DNA of 64,000 nt from Cheiracanthium punctorium (Eukaryota > Arthropoda > Arachnida > Araneae > Cheiracanthiidae): contig JAWZYV010014440.1 of the NCBI GenBank assembly GCA_038373885.1, positions 653,001-717,000 on the forward strand. Reading direction: 5' to 3'. The position numbers and the translations under genes were made by a program. Below the pieces are notes generated by a model. The model was not told the DNA's origin. It ran no database searches and saw nothing but the letters and a program-made list of their open reading frames with translations. Positions 58,570 to 64,000 of this stretch are shown piece by piece. Position 1 is the stretch's first letter. Each line of letters opens with the position of its first letter.

Positions 58570-59690
58570 ATTAAAACTTTGTAAAATAACACACATAAAA
58601 TGTAGGGAAAGGTGACCGAAAATGATCCCCTTAAAGCGAAAGCTTGCATAAAATAACATAAATATCAAGTAGACATTTGGTGCAATATTTTACATTGTAT
58701 TTTGCATCATAAACATATTTTAAACCCAGACTGAGTAACGAAAAACAAGATTTTCCGTCTAATATGGTAGAATTTTGAAAAAGAGTCTAAAGTATCATTT
58801 TACATTCATTCTAGCAAAAAATGATCCTTCATTTGAAAATAATTGCAAGTTATATTTTTATCGGCAAAATAAAGATGTAAAAGTAATTATAACTATACAT
58901 AATAAAATAAGTTTTACAATCATATATTATCCATAATTTATTTTATGAAAATTTTAAAATAAAAAAGCGCCTCAAACAATAAATAGAACATTTAAAAATT
59001 CTAATTAAAAAAATTATGACCTACAATAAGTGCAGAAATAAATTAAATAATGTAATGGAGACTCAAGTATTTTGAGAACATCTAAAGGGCTACCATGATG
59101 ACTTACCCGGTACTGGAGTTTCTTCGGTCGATGGATCATTTTACCCGGCAGTATGGCTGCTGCCCACTTAAGATCACATAACTGGAACATGAGGAGAAAT
59201 ATAACAAACCAAACAAGCGTAAATCACATCTAAACACATGCTCTATTCAGTAAACCAAGTCACATTTCTGTATATTAAAGTCTATATTTCTAAATAAATA
59301 GGAAAATTAGTGCTTACCTTATAGAGATATGATAAAACACAGTTTTTTGAAGAATTCTACTCAGACACGTAATACACCGATCGCTTAAATATCGCCATTG
59401 CTTCTTCTTGACTTGGCACAACTGGTATATGTTTTACATAGATGTTAGCACTGCCTAAGTGGAAGAAAACATATGTGGATCGTTTTGCCCCTTAGGATCA
59501 TTTTGGGCCAGCCACCTTCCCCTACTTATCAAACTGTACGTGTGGTGATTTTCAGCACCAGCAAAAGTTTATACACATGAGTCTTGTGTATGGACATCTG
59601 CTGCTGCTGAAAATCGAAATTTTTTCGATCGAAACACGTGTACAGTTTGACAAGTACATTTTATGTGTGTTAATTTAAAAAGTTTTAAAT
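58570..59690. mobile_element. Hairpin element 2, split by a later insertion
   Basis: The left segment 58570-58604 (AAAACTTTG, ACACACATAAAATGTA) and the right segment 59525-59690 form one palindromic unit. The right tip reads TACATTTTATGTGTGTTAAT and then AAAAAGTTTT. CTTATCAAACTGTACGTGT (59525-59543) pairs with ACACGTGTACAGTTTGACAAG (59635-59655). GATTTTCAGCACCAGCA pairs with TGCTGCTGCTGAAAATC around a centre near 59585-59590. The 918 bp in between are a separate element. Confidence 0.75.
58605..59522. mobile_element. 918-bp TA-flanked element inserted in hairpin element 2
   Basis: It starts GGGAAAGGTGACC and ends with the near-inverse GGCCAGCCACCTTCCCC, flanked by TA at 58603-58604 and 59523-59524. 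Removing it with one TA restores AATGTACTTATCAAACTGTAC, which matches the intact partner arm (inverse of GTACAGTTTGACAAGTACAT). AAAATGATCC recurs near both ends and in the middle, in both orientations (58619, 58826, and inversely 59143 and 59496). No coding frame is present; the superfamily is likely Tc1/mariner-like, by the TA only. Confidence 0.8.
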
Positions 59691-59764
59691 ACTTAATCAT
59701 TTACTAGTTTAAGTATAACACGAACCACTACACTTAAACAATAATGCACGTAAATAATCTTTTT

Positions 59765-59895
59765 ATTTGAAATTGATTAAAATATTTGTGAAATAACACA
59801 CGTGAAAAATATACGCATCAATGCAACCCTATTCATTAGTATCTTTTTTTTTTTTCATGTGTTACTTTAGAAGTGTTTTCAATTAATTTTACCTT
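59765..59895. repeat. Hairpin element 3, diverged copy
   Basis: TTTGTGAAATAACACACGTG and the downstream CATGTGTTACTTTAGAAG are inversely related and resemble the termini of elements 1 and 2. The interior is unrelated. The 62-codon minus frame over this stretch is not a gene. Confidence 0.45.
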
Positions 59896-60259
59896 TTAAC
59901 ACAGGTTTTATGCTGTGAGTGTTATTGCCAATATAGTATTTACTTATGTCTCCAACTATATATTTTAAAATTCTCCAGCATTCAAAAGAAAGTATCTTGT
60001 ATAAAGTGAAAATATTAATCTGGTTTTGATCTCTCAATTGAAACACCTCCAGTAGAAAAATATGCATGTAAATAAAATTGCATAGATTTATCTTATTCTG
60101 ACATTTTCGTTTAAGGCAAAATGAAATAAATTTAAAAAATTTGAATTCCTATTAGTAATTTATTTTTAATCAATATTAATTTTAAACAAGTATAATAAAA
60201 AAAAAACAGACTTCAAATTTACTTTACCTTACGAACAATTTCTTTCCACTCTAAATTAC

Positions 60260-60660
60260 TAGGGTCTGGCATATTCTAGCCAAATATATCAGATTTCATC
60301 AATCTGTGTTCAGTTTTGGGAACTTATTTTTTGGCACCAAATTTGGCTATAAATCGCAGAAAAGTGGCCAACCTTGCACATTTTGAGCCCTGCTGAAATC
60401 AAAACCAAACTTGCCTATGATTACACCAAGTCAGTCATTAGTCTAATGATAGTACTCTTTGGCAAAATCGCGCCAATAGTCAAACACAGCTAAACTTGAC
60501 TAGGTAACTTCCTCAGTGTAATAAATATTAGGGTTTGGCAAATTCTCGCCAAAATGCGAAGATATCGCAAAGCGGAGTTCAGTTTTGGAAACTTGTTTTT
60601 GGATGACAAACTTGGCGATAAGTCGCCAAAAGTGGCGAAACTTTTCGACTTTTGACATTA
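60260..60660. repeat. TTTGGCG-motif direct repeat pair
   Basis: Two direct copies spaced ~267 bp share the order AGGGT[CT]TGGCA, ATTCT[AC]GCCAAA, GTTCAGTTTTGG[GA]AACTT and then TTTGGC[TG]ATAA (60262-60371 and 60529-60640). The second copy matches 37834-37890, linking this cluster to the composite repeat at 37834-39504. Confidence 0.65.
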
Positions 60661-60981
60661 AGACCAGCTCCGTTACAGGCAATCCTTTAACCAAAGGTTT
60701 AAAAACACGATTTTACGATTATCGGAATGATAATATCACCAGAACGTGATCAAATTAATATGGGACCACCCCTAAGCTATCCCCTTTCCAATAAAAAAAG
60801 AATTTCTGAAACCAGCTCAGACTCTAAAAAAATATCACTGTACATACATAAAAAAACAAAACAACTATACGCGTTGAACATAGTACCTCTTCCTTTCTTG
60901 AAGTCGTGAAAAATTAAATAGCTTAAAAATAAAGCCTTCTGCGGTTGGGCACTGTGGCACAATAAAGCACAATACGAGAAG
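60661..60981. other. AT-rich DNA without a recognised gene
   Basis: Overlapping 60-79-codon frames on both strands at 60727-61104 have no motif and run into the Tc1 element. Confidence 0.5.
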
Positions 60982-60985
60982 TATA

Positions 60986-62204
60986 CACTGTCTACCAATA
61001 AGTATTTGGACACCCATGCAAATGACGATATCTGCGGCCCTGAGGTACGTTACGGCCTCCGCCGGTATATATCGTGTAGGAAACAGCATCTGCATTAGTC
61101 GCATGCAAGATGCCGCGCAGTTCGAAGCTCTCTGATTTCGAGAAAGGTATAATTATCGGGTATCACAAATGTGACCGATCCTTAAGGGACATATCTAGCG
61201 ATCTGAAGTACCCAAAATCGACAGTGACCTATGTGATTAAGAAGTGGAAGGTGAGCGGTGATTGTCGGAATGTGTCCCGAGTCGGCAGACCAACGAAACT
61301 GGGAGATAGAGACCAACGAGTGCTGTCCAGAGAAATTCGGAAGAACCGCACCCAACCGATGGCCCTCATCCGCGAGGAGTTTCAACAGGCATCCGGGAGT
61401 ATTGTTTCAATGAATACCATCCGTAAGGAAGCACATCTGTTTGGTTTTCATGGTCTTGCTGCTGCCCATAAGCCTTTGATCAAAAAGTCCAACCGCGCTG
61501 CGCCGTTAATGTGGTGCAAAACACATCGAAACTGGACCGTAGATCAGTGGAAACGGGTTCTGTGGAGCGACGAATCAAGGTTCACCCTTTACCGTTCGGA
61601 TGGCAGGGTCTGGGTCTGGCATCTGCCTGGAGAACGTCTCCTGCCAGAATGCATTGTTCCAACAGTCAAGTTCGGCGGAGGTGGAATTATGGTCTGGGGG
61701 TGCTTCTCCTGGTATGGACTGGGACCCTTGGTGCCCATTCATGGTAAGCTCAACGCCGATGCCTACTGCACTATTTTGGATGACAATGTGCTTCCTACAT
61801 TATGGTAGTTTTACGGGTTGGACCCCTGTTACTTTCAGGACGACAATGCCAGTTGTCATGTTTCGAGGTTAACCAAGGCTTGGTATGGTGCCAATGGAGT
61901 TCATCGAATGGACTGACCTGCCCAGAGCCCAGACCTGAACCCTATCGAGAACCTCTGGGACGGGTTGGATCGCCGAATTAACGGGTGCACTACCCGTCCA
62001 AAATCGGTGAAGGAACTTCTATGTCTACTCTAAGCCGAGTGGAAGACAATACCACTAGCTGTAATACAAAGACTTGTGGAAAGTATGCCCCGGAGGGTTC
62101 ACGCTCTAATTGCCTCTCGTGGAGGCTCTACCAACTATTGATTTTGAATATAGTTTTTCTTTTCTATCACAGGTGTCCAAATCACACCTTATTGGTAGAC
62201 AGTG
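60986..62204 (+). mobile_element. Tc1-type transposon, inactivated
   Basis: The 1219-bp element is flanked on both sides by TATA (60982-60985 and 62205-62208), consistent with TA target duplication. The inverted ends start CACTGTCTACCAATAAG (identical on both sides) and, after a 4-nt length difference, share ATTTGGACACC. The termini differ from those of the Tc1 element at 17698, so this is a different Tc1 family. The transposase gene spans most of the element but carries three stops. Confidence 0.93.
61110..62141 (+). pseudogene. Tc1-type transposase with three in-frame stops
   Basis: A single reading frame of 343 codons runs from ATG ([13 protein letters not shown]) to TGA at 62139-62141 with no frameshift. 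It is interrupted by TAG at 61806-61808 (codon 233), TGA at 61914-61916 (codon 269) and TAA at 62031-62033 (codon 308). Visible features are the N-terminal HTH ([19 protein letters not shown]), the RVGRPTKL linker (GRPR-type, ~57-64), a second HTH, D154 in [16 protein letters not shown]245 in FQDDNAS and E280 in LNPIENLW, a DD34E triad. Each stop is one transition from a likely sense codon (CAG, TGG, CAA). An intact transposase as present at 17834-18865 is from a different family, so cross-mobilisation is doubtful. Confidence 0.93.
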
Positions 62205-62208
62205 TATA

Positions 62209-62268
62209 AACGTTTAGAACAGCATACTCTTTATTTAAGTGATGGAAATAACCTTTATCTTTTACAGG
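62209..62268. other. Short spacer
   Basis: AT-rich DNA between the Tc1 element and the next repeat fragment; nothing recognisable. Confidence 0.4.
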
Positions 62269-62380
62269 GTCACGGTCTAGCCAAATTACATTAACAGTGA
62301 TATACTACTTTTTTGAGTTTCGCACCAAAATCTCACCAAGTTTGACGACTGACAAATTTTGCTCAAAAAAGACTGTGCTT
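62269..62380. repeat. Diverged TTTGGCG-family fragment
   Basis: AGGGTCACGGTCTAGCCAAA, then GAGTTTCGCACCAAAATC and CACCAAGTTTGACGACTG, follow the order of the 60260-60660 units. The Tc1 element therefore seems to lie within a region of this repeat. Confidence 0.45.
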
Positions 62381-63897
62381 TAAAAAAAAAAAATGTATGT
62401 TCGATGCTTTAAGCATCATTTATTTTTCTTGTTAAATTTTATCTTGCTTCACTTGAAAATCGCTCTTGTCTTGCACATCCAGAATTTCTTATCAAAAATG
62501 CATTCTTTAATAGTTTCCTCGGAGCATATTTCTGGATATATAAAACTATCTCGCTGCGCATCTTTTTGCGTTAAATACTACGCTAACTGTACAATCGCCG
62601 GGACGGCTTGATACTTTTTCAGTTTATGGCTTCCTGTGCGGGTATCTTAATAGGATGAGTTTCTAAGCAAATGGGATTATACGGGACACAACCAAAATAA
62701 AGTTAATGTTAATGCCCCTGTTTTTCTCCCATTTCTTTAAGACATCTCGTGGCTGTAAGATTTTATAGAAACCCAAATGATTATCGGCACACTTAACAAA
62801 AAATAATACTATTTTACTTATTAGAAATCATGTGATCGAGATGTTTTGAGAATGCTGTTGGGTGCCGAAATACAATACATAACATTTCAATTTTTGCAGA
62901 TGGTTAAAATAGTATAATGTATTTTTATATAATGATTAAAGAGGTTAATTATTTTTTATACAGACCATCAGCTTATTGAATTTGTGAGGAACCGGCCTTT
63001 ACTGCTCGATTTGTACATTAAAATATTTTCTGTTGGGATACGTAGGTAATACGGTACACACAACAAAAGTAAAAAGCTCTTTATCTAGAAAATATCTAGA
63101 AAGTTTTTGTAACAGGCGAGTATTGCCTGTTACAAAATACATAAAATATATTAAAATGTATAGAGCCTCCCTCAATTTTTTTTGTGCTCTGGTTTATTAT
63201 GCATATGACACCTAAAGACACAGTTCACTATATGAAAAAAATCTTTTTAAATTAGGCAATTTATTAAAAATTTAGAATGTTATTTCACCGCACTTTACTA
63301 AAAATGAGACTGAGGACAAACTTTTATTTCTGTAGTCTGTCATTTAATGTCTAAATATTTTTGTTTAAACAAAGTCTTTTATTTTAACCACGCTTTTATT
63401 AGTTGTTTGTTTCACCTGTATGTTTGTTTGTAACTGACTCCTTTAAACTCGATTTTGACCCACTTTAAACGTTCAGATTTAATTTAAACTTTGTAGACTT
63501 ATCAAGGACCAATGACAATACAATAATTTGATAAGTTTACCCCATTGTCCTGATTAGGATCGTCAGGTTTAGTAATTTTCTTAGAGATCCTTTGCGTGAG
63601 AGCGAGAGAGATGGAGCAATCGCGCGGTCTACGCATGCGTACCATTTCGGCACTCAGATCAGCACACTGGAATAGAACCTCTCTCGCTATTGGTAACTGT
63701 ATTCACTGGTATGTTTGGGTAGTTACGCTTTTGAAATTCAGATGGCAAATCTAAAAATTTTACCTCAATATTGTTACTTGGATGTTTGTGTTTGTTGTAG
63801 TCGTTATGAAACTTGTTTGTTGATAAGAGACCTATTTTTCCTTTTTAGCGAGGAAGGTCGCATTTAACTGCAGGTTAATTAATACTTTGGTGCACAG
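62381..63897. other. AT-rich DNA without a recognised gene
   Basis: Frames at 62393-62611 and 63033-63215 (60-72 codons) lack motifs. A GA-rich run lies near 63595-63615. Nothing else was seen. Confidence 0.5.
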
Positions 63898-64000
63898 CAG
63901 GGGCGTAGGCAGAGGGGGGCTGCTGCCCCACCCCACCCCCCGAAATGGGACCGTTTACTTTAGCTTACAATTGAACTTTAGCTTTAAATTTGATACCCAG
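63898..64000 (+). mobile_element. Left end of a hAT-like element, cut by the window
   Basis: CAGGGGCGTAGGCAGAGGGG matches the start of the MITE at 43151, and the following CCCACCCCCCGAAATGGG continues the same type of terminal segment. The right end lies outside the window, so the duplication cannot be tested. Confidence 0.55.

Noticed and set aside
60727..61104. Three overlapping 60-79-codon frames on both strands
   Set aside because: They overlap one another and run into the Tc1 terminus; no motif in any.

Overview
The window looks like AT-rich, gene-poor intergenic (or long intronic) DNA from an arthropod genome, most probably an arachnid such as a spider. The support is indirect: overall base composition, Tc1-type elements, many short DNA-transposon derivatives and one tRNA-derived SINE. 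The species call is inference. I found no convincing host gene, no rRNA, no functional tRNA and no CRISPR array. Nearly everything recognisable is transposable or repetitive DNA.

Layout. 0-10 kb: a 184-bp palindrome (1328-1511), a TA-flanked foldback element (1746-2196), a repeat beginning with a terminal hairpin (6070-6500), a piggyBac-like MITE flanked by TTAA (8590-9079) and a hAT-like MITE with an 8-bp target duplication (9760-10284). 14-20 kb: a SINE (14352-14637), two small hAT-like MITEs (15264-15428, 15529-15680) and a complete Tc1 element (17698-19097) encoding an intact 343-aa DD34E transposase, the best-supported protein here. 23-31 kb: long-TIR foldback elements ending CAGGGTG, a perfect-TSD hAT MITE (29521-29715), and an 820-bp element with ~160-bp near-identical TIRs that still encodes the N-terminal DNA-binding part of a transposase (30201-31020).

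31-42 kb: an array of ~155-bp tandem units (31640-32785), an inverted repeat with ~0.8-kb arms (35130-37375), a TIR element (37506-40117) apparently carrying another composite repeat rich in the motif TTTGGCG, and a ~2-kb TIR element (40171-42167) with a frameshifted CENP-B-HTH-type transposase and an unusual 12-of-13-bp flanking duplication. 43-50 kb: a hAT MITE with a perfect 8-bp TSD, another foldback element with a transposase C-terminal remnant, and a second copy of the 1746-2196 family in opposite orientation. 55-64 kb: a second well-preserved terminal-hairpin repeat, three hairpin elements sharing termini (one split by a 918-bp TA insertion), a TTTGGCG repeat cluster, and a second Tc1-type element (60986-62204) inactivated by three in-frame stops.

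Functionally this is a layered transposon graveyard with one element that appears coding-competent and one short intact ORF that could encode a DNA-binding-only protein. Elements were called from terminal inverted repeats, target-site duplications and translated motifs read by eye; no database search was possible, so family names below superfamily level are deliberately avoided.
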